From contig NZ_JARGER010000037.1 in assembly GCF_029210375.1 (NCBI RefSeq), forward strand, positions 62,001 through 126,000: a stretch of DNA of 64,000 nucleotides, read 5' to 3'. Shown one piece after another: positions 56,849 through 64,000 of this stretch. The first letter of the stretch is position 1, and each line of letters begins with the position of its first letter. The notes under the pieces are model-generated. The model was not told the DNA's origin. It was given only the letters and a program-made list of their open reading frames with translations, and made no database searches. Origin of the DNA: Nocardioides sp. YIM 152315 (GTDB taxonomy: Bacteria; Actinomycetota; Actinomycetes; Propionibacteriales; Nocardioidaceae). Made by a program: the position numbers and the translations under genes.

Positions 56849-58026
56849 CGCTGACGCAGAACCGCCCCGCCTGGCCGAGCCTCGAGGACGTCCCGCACGG
56901 CGCGCGCACCGCCGTCTCGGCGTACGTCGCCCGTGGACTCTTCCGGTCGGCCATCAGGCGCCTGGGCCTGGAGGACTCCGTCACGGTCCATCGCCCCGAC
57001 GAGCTCTACGCGCGCCTCGGCCGGGACGGCCTGATCGGGTTCGGCGAGGCCTACCTGACCGGCGCCTGGGAGGCCGAGGACCTCACGGCGTTCCTGACCG
57101 TGCTCGCCTCGGACGTCGCCGACCTGGTGCCTCGGCCGCTGCAGCGGTTCCGGCGTCTGGTCGGCCGTCGTGCCCCGTCGGCCCATCGGCCGTCGGAGGA
57201 CCACACGCGCGCCTTGGTCGCGCACCACTACGACCTCTCCAACGACCTCTTCTCCCTCTTCCTCGACGAGACGATGAGCTACTCGTCCGCGCTCTTCGAC
57301 ACCGGCACCGACCTGGCGGTCGCCCAGCGCCGCAAGATCGACCGGCTGCTCGACGTCACCGAGGTCGGCCCCGGCACCCGCGTCCTCGAGATCGGCACCG
57401 GCTGGGGCGAGCTCGCGATCCGCGCCGCCGCCCGCGGTGCCACCGTCCGGTCCGTCACGCTGTCCTCGGAGCAGCAGGCCCTGGCCCGCGAGCGCATCGC
57501 GGCGGCCGGCTACGCCGACCGGGTCGACGTCGAGCTGTGCGACTACCGCGACGTCCCCGGCAGGTACGACGTGGTGCTGAGCGTCGAGATGGTCGAGGCG
57601 GTGGGCCACGAGTTCTGGCCGACCTACTTCGCCACCGTCGACCGGCTGCTCGCCCCCGGCGGCCGGGCCGGCATCCAGGCGATCCTGATGCCGCACGACC
57701 GCATGCTCGCGACCCGCGGCAGCTTCACGTGGATCAACAAGTACATCTTCCCCGGCGGCTTCCTGCCGTCGGCACAGGCCATCGACGAGGTCACCGCGGA
57801 GCACACCTCGTTGCGGGTGACCGACCGGCTCGCCTTCGGCCGCGACTACGCCGAGACGTTGCGGCGGTGGGACGAGGCGTTCCTGGCCGGCGCCGACGAC
57901 GTGCTCACGCTGGGCTTCGACGAGACCTTCCTGCGGATGTGGCACTTCTACCTCTGCTACTCCCGCGCCGGCTTCGCCTCCGGCTACCTCGACGTGCAGC
58001 AGCTGCTGCTCACCCGGGAGGCCTGA
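56845..58026 (+). CDS. Cyclopropane-fatty-acyl-phospholipid synthase-like (first)
   Basis: 393 residues, class I SAM methyltransferase. Mycolic acid cyclopropane synthase landmarks: HHYDLSNDLFSLFLDETMSY, VLEIGTGWGELAIRAAARGA (SAM loop), VLSVEMVEAVGHEFWPTYFA, GFDETFLRMWHFYLCYSRAG. It methylenates or methylates double bonds of phospholipid acyl chains. Homologue of mycobacterial UfaA1 (Rv0447c). ATG overlaps the previous stop (ATGA); the next paralogue begins in TGATG. Confidence 0.9.
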   Translation: MTLTQNRPAWPSLEDVPHGARTAVSAYVARGLFRSAIRRLGLEDSVTVHRPDELYARLGRDGLIGFGEAYLTGAWEAEDLTAFLTVLASDVADLVPRPLQRFRRLVGRRAPSAHRPSEDHTRALVAHHYDLSNDLFSLFLDETMSYSSALFDTGTDLAVAQRRKIDRLLDVTEVGPGTRVLEIGTGWGELAIRAAARGATVRSVTLSSEQQALARERIAAAGYADRVDVELCDYRDVPGRYDVVLSVEMVEAVGHEFWPTYFATVDRLLAPGGRAGIQAILMPHDRMLATRGSFTWINKYIFPGGFLPSAQAIDEVTAEHTSLRVTDRLAFGRDYAETLRRWDEAFLAGADDVLTLGFDETFLRMWHFYLCYSRAGFASGYLDVQQLLLTREA

Positions 58027-59216
58027 TGGGCGTCGCCACCACGCTCGCCGCCGCCGTCGAGCCGTTCGTCGGGGGTGACCTCCCGGTCCGGCTGCGCGCC
58101 TGGGACGGCTCCGAGGCCGGCCCGGCAGACGCGCCCCTCGTCGTGCTCGACTCTCCCCGCGCCGTACGCCGCCTGCTGTGGCACCCGGGCGAGCTCGGCG
58201 CCGCCCAGGCCTACGTCACGGGTGAGCTCGACGTGCCGGGCGACCTCGACTCCGCGCTCACCCACGCCTTCGCGGTCGCCCGCGACCGAGGCCTGCCGCG
58301 GCGTCCCGCACCGGGCGCGGTCCTGCGGGCGCTCCGCGCGGCCCGGTCGGTCGGCGCGCTCGGAGCACCGCCGCGGGCACCGCGGTCCCAGGTCGGCGCG
58401 GTCCGCGACCACTACGACCTCTCCAACGAGTTCTACGAGCTGATCCTCGACCGCTCGATGGCCTACTCCTGCGGCTACTTCGCGACCCCGTCGACGACGC
58501 TCGCGGAGGCGCAGACGGCCAAGCTCGACCTGGTGTGCGCCAAGCTCGGCCTCGAGCCCGGCATGCGGCTGCTGGACGTCGGCTGCGGCTGGGGATCGCT
58601 GTCGCTCCACGCCGCCGAGCACCACGGCGCCCAGGTCGTCGGGGTGACGATCTCGGCCCAGCAGCAGGCGTTCGTCGAGAAGCGCGCCGCCGACCGCGGT
58701 CTCGCCGACCGCGTGACGGTGCGGCTGCAGGACTATCGCGACGTGCCGGAGACCGGCTTCGACGCCGTGGGCTCGCTCGAGATGGGCGAGCACGTGGGCG
58801 AACGCCACTACCCGGCGTACGCCGCGGCGCTCCAACGCGCGGTGCGCCCGGGCGGGCGGGTGCTGGTCCAGCAGATGTCGCGACCCGGGAGGCGGGGTGG
58901 TCGACACCCCGGGGGAGGCCCGTTCATCGAGGCGTTCATCGCGCCCGACATGCACATGCGGCCCCTCGGCGAGACCGTGGCGTACCTCGAGGGCGGGGGG
59001 CTCGAGGTACGCCACGTCCAAGCCCTGCGGGAGCACTACGTGCGCACGGTCGCCGGGTGGCTCGAGCGACTCGAGGCCAACGTCGACCGGCTCACCGAGC
59101 TCGTCGGCGAGGAGACCGTCCGGGTGTGGCGGCTCTACCTCGTCGGCGGCTCGATGGCCTTCCGGGACGGCAGGATGGGGGTCGACCAGATCCTGATGGA
59201 GCGCACGGGTGACTGA
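58026..59216 (+). CDS. Cyclopropane-fatty-acyl-phospholipid synthase-like (second)
   Basis: 396 residues, paralogue of the preceding gene but diverged. VRDHYDLSNEFYELILDRSM, RLLDVGCGWGSLSLHAAEHH, SLEMGEHVGERHYPAYAAAL and FIEAFIAPDMHMRPLGETVA are the family blocks. An extra Gly/Arg segment (RPGRRGGRHPGGG) encoded around 58884-58915, with a GGGGTG/CACCCC dyad, lies in the loop before FIEAFIAP. Its last eight bases overlap the DUF1295 gene. Two synthases in one operon may make different modified fatty acids. Confidence 0.9.
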   Translation: MGVATTLAAAVEPFVGGDLPVRLRAWDGSEAGPADAPLVVLDSPRAVRRLLWHPGELGAAQAYVTGELDVPGDLDSALTHAFAVARDRGLPRRPAPGAVLRALRAARSVGALGAPPRAPRSQVGAVRDHYDLSNEFYELILDRSMAYSCGYFATPSTTLAEAQTAKLDLVCAKLGLEPGMRLLDVGCGWGSLSLHAAEHHGAQVVGVTISAQQQAFVEKRAADRGLADRVTVRLQDYRDVPETGFDAVGSLEMGEHVGERHYPAYAAALQRAVRPGGRVLVQQMSRPGRRGGRHPGGGPFIEAFIAPDMHMRPLGETVAYLEGGGLEVRHVQALREHYVRTVAGWLERLEANVDRLTELVGEETVRVWRLYLVGGSMAFRDGRMGVDQILMERTGD

Positions 59217-59988
59217 CCTCCTGCTGGTCGCGGGCCTCTCCCTGGCCGCGGCCGTCGCCGTGATGACGGCGACTGCGGCGTGGGCCGCGCGCGTGGGTCG
59301 GGTCGCCGTCGTCGACGTGGCCTGGGGCGTCGCCCTCGTGCTCGTCGCCCTGGTCTGCGCCGTGGTAGCCGGGTCGTGGCAGTCGTGGCTCCTGCTCGGA
59401 CTGGTCGCGGTCTGGGGCGGCCGCCTCTCGTCGCACGTCCACACGCGCGGCCGCGGCCACGGAGAGGACCCGCGCTACGAGAAGGTGCTCGGCGGCACGC
59501 TCGACCGAGTCGGCATGGGCGTCGCGGTGCGCAAGGTCTTCGTGGTCCAGGGCGCGGCGGTGTGGCTGGTCTCGCTCCCGCTCCAGGCGGCGGCCGTCGC
59601 CGGACTCGCCTGGTCGTGGGCGCTCTGGGCCGGTGTTGCCGTCTGGGTCGTCGGAGTGGTCTTCGAGACCGTGGGCGACGCCCAGCTCGCGTCGTACAGG
59701 CGCGACCCGGATCGCGGGCCGGTCATGGACCGGGGCCTGTGGGCCTGGACCCGGCACCCGAACTACTTCGGCGACGCCTGCGTGTGGTGGGGCATCTGGC
59801 TCGCCGGCGGCGTCGCCTCGGGCTGGCTCGCCGGCCTGGTCTCCGCGCTCTCCCCGATCGCCATGACCGTCTGGCTCGTCTGGGTCACCGGAGCACGCCT
59901 GCTGGAGCAGTCGATGATGCAACGGCCGGGCTACCCAGAGTACGCCGCACGCACGTCGATGTTCGTGCCCCTGCCGCCCCGACGCTAG
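59209..59988 (+). CDS. DUF1295 / steroid-5-alpha-reductase-like membrane protein
   Basis: 259 residues with about seven hydrophobic segments. The C-terminal catalytic-like block is DRGLWAWTRHPNYFGDACVW followed by GARLLEQSMMQRPGYPEYAA, typical of DUF1295 and ICMT/5-alpha-reductase relatives that bind a nicotinamide or SAM cofactor. Homologue of Rv0446c in the mycobacterial sigK locus. Last gene of the operon; the following gene starts 4-22 bases on, depending on start choice. Confidence 0.85.
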   Translation: MTDLLLVAGLSLAAAVAVMTATAAWAARVGRVAVVDVAWGVALVLVALVCAVVAGSWQSWLLLGLVAVWGGRLSSHVHTRGRGHGEDPRYEKVLGGTLDRVGMGVAVRKVFVVQGAAVWLVSLPLQAAAVAGLAWSWALWAGVAVWVVGVVFETVGDAQLASYRRDPDRGPVMDRGLWAWTRHPNYFGDACVWWGIWLAGGVASGWLAGLVSALSPIAMTVWLVWVTGARLLEQSMMQRPGYPEYAARTSMFVPLPPRR

Positions 59989-60009
59989 CGCGTGCCAGAC
60001 TGGGACGGC

Positions 60010-60567
60010 ATGGACGTCTCGGAGGCCTTCCGGGCGGTGCCGCGCGCGTGGTTCCTGCCCGAGCAGGAGCGCGGCCGCGACTCGTACGACGGCCCGATCC
60101 CGATCGGCGGCGGCCAGACCAACTCCCAGCCCCGCACCGTCGAGGCGATGCTGCGGCTGCTCGACGTGCGACCGGGCGACCGGGTGCTGGACATCGGCGC
60201 CGGGTCGGGCTGGACCACCGGGCTGCTGGCGCAGCTGGTCGGCGCCGAGGGTGAGGTGCTGGGCCTCGAGCTCGAGCCGGAGCTCGTCGGGTTCGGCCGG
60301 TCCAACCTCCGGCGCGGCGACTGGCCGTGGGCGCGCATCGAGCAGGCCGAACACGGCATCCTGGGCGACCCCGGTGGCGCGCCGTACGACCGTGTCCTGG
60401 TCTCGGCCGAGGCTCTCGAGCTGCCGGCGGACCTCGTGGCGCAGCTCGGCGACGACGGCCGGATGGTGGTGCCGGTGAACGGCGAGATGCTGCTGGTGGA
60501 GGCCCGCGGCGACGGGCGGCCCCAGGTCAGCCGGCACGGGTTCTACCGGTTCGTCCCCCTGCGTTGA
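60010..60567 (+). CDS. Protein-L-isoaspartate O-methyltransferase family protein
   Basis: 185 residues from ATG 60010 (191 from GTG 59992). PCMT-like SAM domain: VSEAFRAVPRAWFLPEQERG, NSQPRTVEAMLRLLDVRPGD, VLDIGAGSGWTTGLLAQLVG, YDRVLVSAEALELPADLVAQ. It is shorter than E. coli Pcm and ends soon after DDGRMVVPVNGEMLLVE. Repairs isoaspartyl residues, or is a non-repair relative. I favour ATG 60010 because the family homology starts MDVSEAFRAVP and CAGACT is eight bases upstream. Confidence 0.82.
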   Translation: MDVSEAFRAVPRAWFLPEQERGRDSYDGPIPIGGGQTNSQPRTVEAMLRLLDVRPGDRVLDIGAGSGWTTGLLAQLVGAEGEVLGLELEPELVGFGRSNLRRGDWPWARIEQAEHGILGDPGGAPYDRVLVSAEALELPADLVAQLGDDGRMVVPVNGEMLLVEARGDGRPQVSRHGFYRFVPLR

Positions 60568-60572
60568 CCCCC

Positions 60573-60578
60573 TATCCT
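60573..60578 (+). promoter_or_regulatory. -10 box TATCCT of the tyrosine phosphatase gene
   Basis: Six bases before GTG 60585, leaderless pattern, immediately after the previous stop codon. Confidence 0.5.
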
Positions 60579-60584
60579 GCGCAG

Positions 60585-61352
60585 GTGACCGACGCTCCGT
60601 CCGAGCTGCTCCGGCTCGCCTCCGCCGACAACTTCCGCGACGTGGCAGGCACCGGTGCGGGATACCCGACCGCCGGCGGCGGACGAGTGCGCCGCGGCGT
60701 CTTCTACCGCTCCAACGAGCTGCAGCTCACCGACGCCGAAGCCGGCGAGCTCACCGCGCTCGGCATCACCCGGATCCACGACCTGCGCGGCCGGATGGAG
60801 GTCGAGGCACACCCCGACGTCGCCGTGCCGGGCGCGGAGTGGCGGCACGTCGAGGTCTCCGGCATCCCGATGGAGATGGTGTCCGGTCTCGAGGACGCCG
60901 ACGCTGCGGCGCGGGTGATGCGCGAGGTCTACGACGCCTTCGTGCGCGCGGCGCCGGCCCGCGCGTCGTACGCCCGGCTGCTCACCGACCTCGCCACCGG
61001 ACCGACGCCCCAGCTCTTCCACTGCACGGCGGGCAAGGACCGCACCGGCTGGGCGGCGGCCCTCCTGCTCGAGATCGCCGGCGTCGACCACGAGACGATC
61101 CTCGCGGACTACCTGCTCACCAACGACGTGTCGTCGGCGACGCGGGAGAAGTACCTCGCGCTGATCGCCGAGCACCTCGGCCCCGAGAAGGTCGCCGTCT
61201 ACGAGCCGACGATGGTCGTGGAGGCGGCGTACCTCGAGACGGCGTACGCCGCGGTCGCGGCCGACCACGGCTCGGTCAGTGCCTACCTCCGGGACGGTCT
61301 CGGACTCTCCGAGGAGCTGCTCGGTCGCCTGGGCGAGCGTCTCCGCGCGTGA
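60585..61352 (+). CDS. Tyrosine-protein phosphatase (PtpB/SIW14-like)
   Basis: 255 residues. NFRDVAGTGAGYPTAGGGRV opens the fold, FYRSNELQLTDAEAGELTAL follows, and the P-loop is FHCTAGKDRTGWAAALLLE (C-x5-R with Lys-Asp). This matches the Y_phosphatase3/PtpB group, acting on phosphotyrosine or phosphoinositides. Single-gene transcript by the look of its own promoter. A GC-rich terminator-like hairpin and the family I element follow. Confidence 0.88.
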   Translation: MTDAPSELLRLASADNFRDVAGTGAGYPTAGGGRVRRGVFYRSNELQLTDAEAGELTALGITRIHDLRGRMEVEAHPDVAVPGAEWRHVEVSGIPMEMVSGLEDADAAARVMREVYDAFVRAAPARASYARLLTDLATGPTPQLFHCTAGKDRTGWAAALLLEIAGVDHETILADYLLTNDVSSATREKYLALIAEHLGPEKVAVYEPTMVVEAAYLETAYAAVAADHGSVSAYLRDGLGLSEELLGRLGERLRA

Positions 61353-61382
61353 CGCGCCCTCCCGGCGGGGGCCGCGAGGCCG

Positions 61383-61408
61383 GCCCGCCCGGTCCGGGCC
61401 CGGCGGGC
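61383..61408 (+). terminator. GC-rich hairpin after the phosphatase gene
   Basis: GCCCGCC (61383-61389) pairs with GGCGGGC (61402-61408) around a 12-base loop that can itself pair. No T-run. It precedes the family I repeat. Confidence 0.45.
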
Positions 61409-61433
61409 GACCGCGGTCACCATCGGGCGCGGC

Positions 61434-61517
61434 TTCATCAAGGGATGAGGGCCAACCTGCGGTTCCCTCGGTGAGCTCGGCCCGGGAAGCACGGCTCCGC
61501 CTGCATCCCTTGATGAA
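61434..61517. repeat. Family I palindromic element, copy 2 (84 bp)
   Basis: Arms TTCATCAAGGGATG (61434-61447) and CATCCCTTGATGAA (61504-61517), core CGGTGAGCTCGGCC at 61469-61482. The internal stem is partly changed, including one C:G to T:A pair switch versus copy 1. On the plus strand it reads MRANLRFPR-stop, then GTG SSAREARLRLHPLM, the same 14 residues as copy 1 through seven silent base changes. Lies between convergent genes. Confidence 0.85.
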
Positions 61518-61525
61518 CCGGCGCC

Positions 61526-62557
61526 CTACGACGCGTGGTCGGCCTGGTCGTCCTCGACCGCGGCGGTGCGCATCCGCAGCTTCTGGGTGTCGGTGAAGGT
61601 GACCTCGACGGTCTCGAATCCCTTGTGTCGCTGGGCCCTGGCGTAGCTCGTGTAGGCGCGGCGGTCGGCCTCGGTCAGCTGCACCCGGTCGGTGAACGGC
61701 GTGAGCAGCGCCCGCGGCCAGAGCCGGCGCTCGAGCACGACGTTGACCTCGATGCCGAGCACGCCGATGACGGCGGTCAGCCAGATGATGCCGATGAGGC
61801 CGAGGACCAGGCCGAAGGTCTGGTTCATCGCGCTGGTCTCGGTGAGCACGTTGGTGACGTAGAGCGTGCCGACCTTCTGCAGCCCGATCCACAGCAGCGA
61901 CGCGGTGACCGCCCCCGGGATCGAGCCCGTCCAGATGTTGTGGCTGCGCGCCGAGCCGACCCGGAAGAGCGCGGTCAGGACGACGGTGTTGACGACGACG
62001 GTGATGAGCGTGATCGGCCAGCGGTACGACGACACGGTCTCCCCGAAGACCTCGGTGTTGGCGGCCAGCGTCGAGAGCACGGACACCGCGAGCACGGCGA
62101 CCCCGGCCGTCAGCAGGAGGAACAGGCTCTTGAGCCGGAGCAGCACGGGGTTGGGCCGGCTGTTGCGCGGGACCGACCATGCGATGTTGAGCGCGTTCTG
62201 CAGCGCCTGGCCGAGTCCGAGGGCACCGTAGAGGGCGACCAGCGAGCCGATGACGAGCGCCGCGGCCGAGCCCTCCAGACCCTCCGGCCGGCCGAGCTGG
62301 TCGCCGATGATCGGGAACTGGGCCAGCGCCGAGTCGAGCAGCTCCTCCTGGAGGTCCGGGTTGTCCTGGAGGAAGAAGCCGAGGATCGACGACCCCAGCA
62401 GCAGCAGCGGGAAGATCGCGATGAAGGCGTAGTAGGTGACGATCGCGGCGAGGTAGTTGCCCTGGTCGTCGAAGTACTTGTAGATCACCGCGATCGGATA
62501 GCCCAGCACGGACCATCGGCGCTGGGCGCGATCGGCAGCGTCGACGACCTTGGCCAC
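61526..62557 (-). CDS. YihY/BrkB-family membrane protein
   Basis: 343 residues with six hydrophobic segments. The N-terminal cytoplasmic part is followed by YLAAIVTYYAFIAIFPLLLL, LYGALGLGQALQNALNIAW, LFLLLTAGVAVLAVSVLSTL and TASLLWIGLQKVGTLYVTNV. C-terminal ~70 residues are cytoplasmic and charged. The family is often called virulence factor BrkB or RNase BN by error; its true function is not settled. GTG 62557 follows TAGCGT by six bases. Confidence 0.88.
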   Translation of the reverse strand: MAKVVDAADRAQRRWSVLGYPIAVIYKYFDDQGNYLAAIVTYYAFIAIFPLLLLGSSILGFFLQDNPDLQEELLDSALAQFPIIGDQLGRPEGLEGSAAALVIGSLVALYGALGLGQALQNALNIAWSVPRNSRPNPVLLRLKSLFLLLTAGVAVLAVSVLSTLAANTEVFGETVSSYRWPITLITVVVNTVVLTALFRVGSARSHNIWTGSIPGAVTASLLWIGLQKVGTLYVTNVLTETSAMNQTFGLVLGLIGIIWLTAVIGVLGIEVNVVLERRLWPRALLTPFTDRVQLTEADRRAYTSYARAQRHKGFETVEVTFTDTQKLRMRTAAVEDDQADHAS

Positions 62558-62563
62558 GCGGAC

Positions 62564-62569
62564 ACGCTA
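62564..62569 (-). promoter_or_regulatory. -10 box TAGCGT of the YihY/BrkB gene
   Basis: Six bases before GTG on the minus strand, leaderless pattern, in the 92-base gap after dinB. Confidence 0.5.
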
Positions 62570-62649
62570 TCGGGGTTCGGCGCCGAGCACGTGCAGGCCG
62601 TTCCCGGCGATCGAGGGGAAACGACCGGCGCCGGGCCAGAGCTCGAGGA

Positions 62650-63930
62650 TCAGGTCGCCGTCGGAGTCCCGCGGGTCGGACGTCGAGGCGGCACGTGGTC
62701 GGGCAGCGTCGGCATCTCCAGACCGGTGTGGCGGCCGACGAGGCTGCCGCGGGTGACGGCGCTGCCGCCGTACCGGGCGCGGACCCGGTCGAGCGCGAGG
62801 TCGAGGCTGCCGGCTGCGGCCTCCTGCGCGAAGAGCGGCAGCTCGAGCTGCTCGGCGCCGTGGGCGTCGACGAGGCCGGAGATCGTGATCCCGAGCAGCG
62901 TGCAGCCGCGCTCCTCGATCAGGGGCCACGCGACCTCGAGCAGTCCCCGGCCGGTCTCCAGCCAGGCCGCGGTGGCGGCGGTCGAGTGCGGGATGGTGGT
63001 CGACCTCGTCGCCCGGGTGAAGTCGTCGAAGCGGAGGCGGAGCGTGAACGTGCGGCCGATCCGCTCGCCGCCCCGCAGCCGCCGGGCGACCCGGTCGACG
63101 AGGCCGGCGAGCAGCGCGTCGAGCTCGGTGTGGCTCTTGCGCCGACCGGGCCGCCCGATCGCACACTGGGAGCCGATCGAACGACGCCGCCGGCCGACCT
63201 CCACCGGACGCGGGTCGCGGAGGTTGGCGAGCGCCCACAGGTGCCGGCCCGCGGCCTGGCCGACCGCGGCCGTCAGCTCCAGCTCCTCGCGCCGCGCCAG
63301 CTCGCCGATGGTGCGGATGCCCTCGGCGTGCAGCTTCGCCGCCGTGACCCTGCCGACGCCCCACAGCCGCTCGATCGGCAACGGGTGCAGGAACTCCTGC
63401 TCCCGCCCGGGCGCGACCCGCAGCAGCCCGTCGGGCTTGCTGACCGCGCTCGCGACCTTCGCGAGGTACTTCGTGCGGGCGATCCCGACCGAGATCGGCA
63501 GGCCCACCTCCTCCCGGACCCGGCGGCGCAGGTCGGCGCCCACCTGCTCGGGCGGGCCCGCCAGGCGGCGCAGCCCGGCGACGTCGAGGAACGCCTCGTC
63601 GATCGAGAGGCCCTCGACCAGCGGCGTGGTGTCGTCGAAGATCGCGAAGACCCGGCGGCTCGCCTCGACGTACGCCGCGAACCGTGGCGGCACCACCAGC
63701 GCCTCGGGGCACAGTCGCATCGCCTGTCGCCCACCCATCGCGGAGCGCACGCCGCAGGCCTTGGCCTCGTAGCTCGCCGCCAGCACCACGCCGCCGCCGA
63801 CGATCACCGGGCGGTCGCGCAGCCGGGGGTCGTCGCGCTGCTCGACGGAGGCGAAGAACGAGTCGAGGTCGGCGTGCAGGATGCCCGCCGACCCTCGACC
63901 CGCAGCCTCGCTGCTCCGGATGCGCGCCAC
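62650..63930 (-). CDS. dinB: DNA polymerase IV (Y family)
   Basis: 426 residues. Y-family palm and catalytic motifs: LHADLDSFFASVEQRDDPRL (first Asp), VLAASYEAKACGVRSAMGGR, and SIDEAFLDVAGL (Asp-Glu catalytic pair); helix-hairpin-helix IERLWGVGRVTAAKLHAEGI; little-finger region with FTLRLRFDDFTRATRSTTIP. Error-prone lesion bypass during the SOS response. GTG 63930 with GGAGC close upstream; a perfect LexA-type box lies 7-26 bases before it. The C-terminus lacks an obvious beta-clamp QLxLF motif at the very end, but QLELPLF is present inside. Confidence 0.93.
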   Translation of the reverse strand: MARIRSSEAAGRGSAGILHADLDSFFASVEQRDDPRLRDRPVIVGGGVVLAASYEAKACGVRSAMGGRQAMRLCPEALVVPPRFAAYVEASRRVFAIFDDTTPLVEGLSIDEAFLDVAGLRRLAGPPEQVGADLRRRVREEVGLPISVGIARTKYLAKVASAVSKPDGLLRVAPGREQEFLHPLPIERLWGVGRVTAAKLHAEGIRTIGELARREELELTAAVGQAAGRHLWALANLRDPRPVEVGRRRRSIGSQCAIGRPGRRKSHTELDALLAGLVDRVARRLRGGERIGRTFTLRLRFDDFTRATRSTTIPHSTAATAAWLETGRGLLEVAWPLIEERGCTLLGITISGLVDAHGAEQLELPLFAQEAAAGSLDLALDRVRARYGGSAVTRGSLVGRHTGLEMPTLPDHVPPRRPTRGTPTAT

Positions 63931-63937
63931 GCTCCAT

Positions 63938-63957
63938 GATCGAACATCTGTTCGATC
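63938..63957. promoter_or_regulatory. SOS (LexA) box upstream of dinB
   Basis: GATCGAAC-ATCT-GTTCGATC, perfect 8-bp arms; the core TCGAAC-N4-GTTCGA matches the actinobacterial LexA box. It ends eight bases before the dinB start, covering the promoter. No other gene begins beyond it within the window. Confidence 0.85.
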
Positions 63958-64000
63958 ACCGCAAGGTGCCCACGCTGGGATAGTCCGGCACGTTCCGGTT

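Noticed and set aside
58884..58915. GGTGGTCGAC with a GGGGTG/CACCCC dyad in the second cyclopropane-synthase gene as family III
   Set aside because: Only six bases of arm agree and the stem is unrelated; it may be a separate small insertion.

Overview
The window looks like a chromosomal segment of a high-GC actinobacterium, most likely a Nocardioides-like member of the Propionibacteriales. This is inferred from base composition (judged by eye), frequent GTG starts, many genes whose TAnnnT -10 box sits 6-7 bases before the start codon (leaderless transcripts), a TCGAAC-N4-GTTCGA type SOS box, and a SigK/RskA/cyclopropane-synthase locus ordered like the mycobacterial one. No tRNA, rRNA, CRISPR array, transposase, phage module or replication origin was seen. 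No gene-free stretch exceeds 300 bases.

Layout. 1-12.2 kb: end of an M1 peptidase, an epimerase-like protein, a fused acyl-CoA carboxyltransferase, a three-gene 2-oxoacid dehydrogenase operon (E1alpha-E1beta-E2), a LuxR-type regulator behind a possible upstream ORF, a CDF metal exporter, a glutathionyl-hydroquinone-reductase-like protein, and a secreted GH3 enzyme coupled to a 44-residue protein. 12.2-17.8 kb: an ArsR-type regulator with an MFS exporter, a HisC-like aminotransferase, VanZ, and a TetR regulator divergent from a frameshifted carotenoid oxygenase. 17.9-27 kb: a DDAH-like amidinohydrolase divergent from a GntR/FCD regulator, a small membrane protein, a phosphatase/fructosamine-kinase pair (probable protein deglycation), an MprAB-like two-component system with a lipoprotein, a GlxA-type regulator, a saccharopine-dehydrogenase-like protein and a thioesterase. 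27-32.4 kb: zwf, pabB, pabA and a PhzE-type synthase on the minus strand.

32.4-48.2 kb is a surface-glycan locus: two sugar aminotransferases, GtrA and a GtrB-like transferase, a fused acetyltransferase/ketoisomerase (a dTDP-3-acetamido-sugar route), three large multi-pass membrane proteins and three further glycosyltransferase-type proteins, two with basic coiled-coil tails. 48.2-64 kb: a HelD/HelR-type RNA polymerase motor protein, an enoyl-CoA hydratase, a molybdopterin oxidoreductase, then fasciclin lipoprotein-sigK-rskA-(FAD oxidoreductase + DUF1365 fusion)-two cyclopropane-fatty-acid-synthase-like enzymes-DUF1295. The end holds an isoaspartyl-methyltransferase-like protein, a tyrosine phosphatase, a BrkB-like membrane protein and a DNA polymerase IV with an SOS box.

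The least explained layer is a set of three small palindromic repeat families. Family I (two 84-bp copies) carries a 14-codon stretch in which every difference between copies is silent. Family II (three copies of about 80 bp) sits twice between convergent genes and once in frame inside pabB. Family III (four copies of about 40 bp) sits twice in frame in interdomain linkers of the E2 gene, once between genes, and once exactly at the junction of the FAD-oxidoreductase/DUF1365 fusion. Together they look like mobile palindromes that enter coding sequence at domain linkers.
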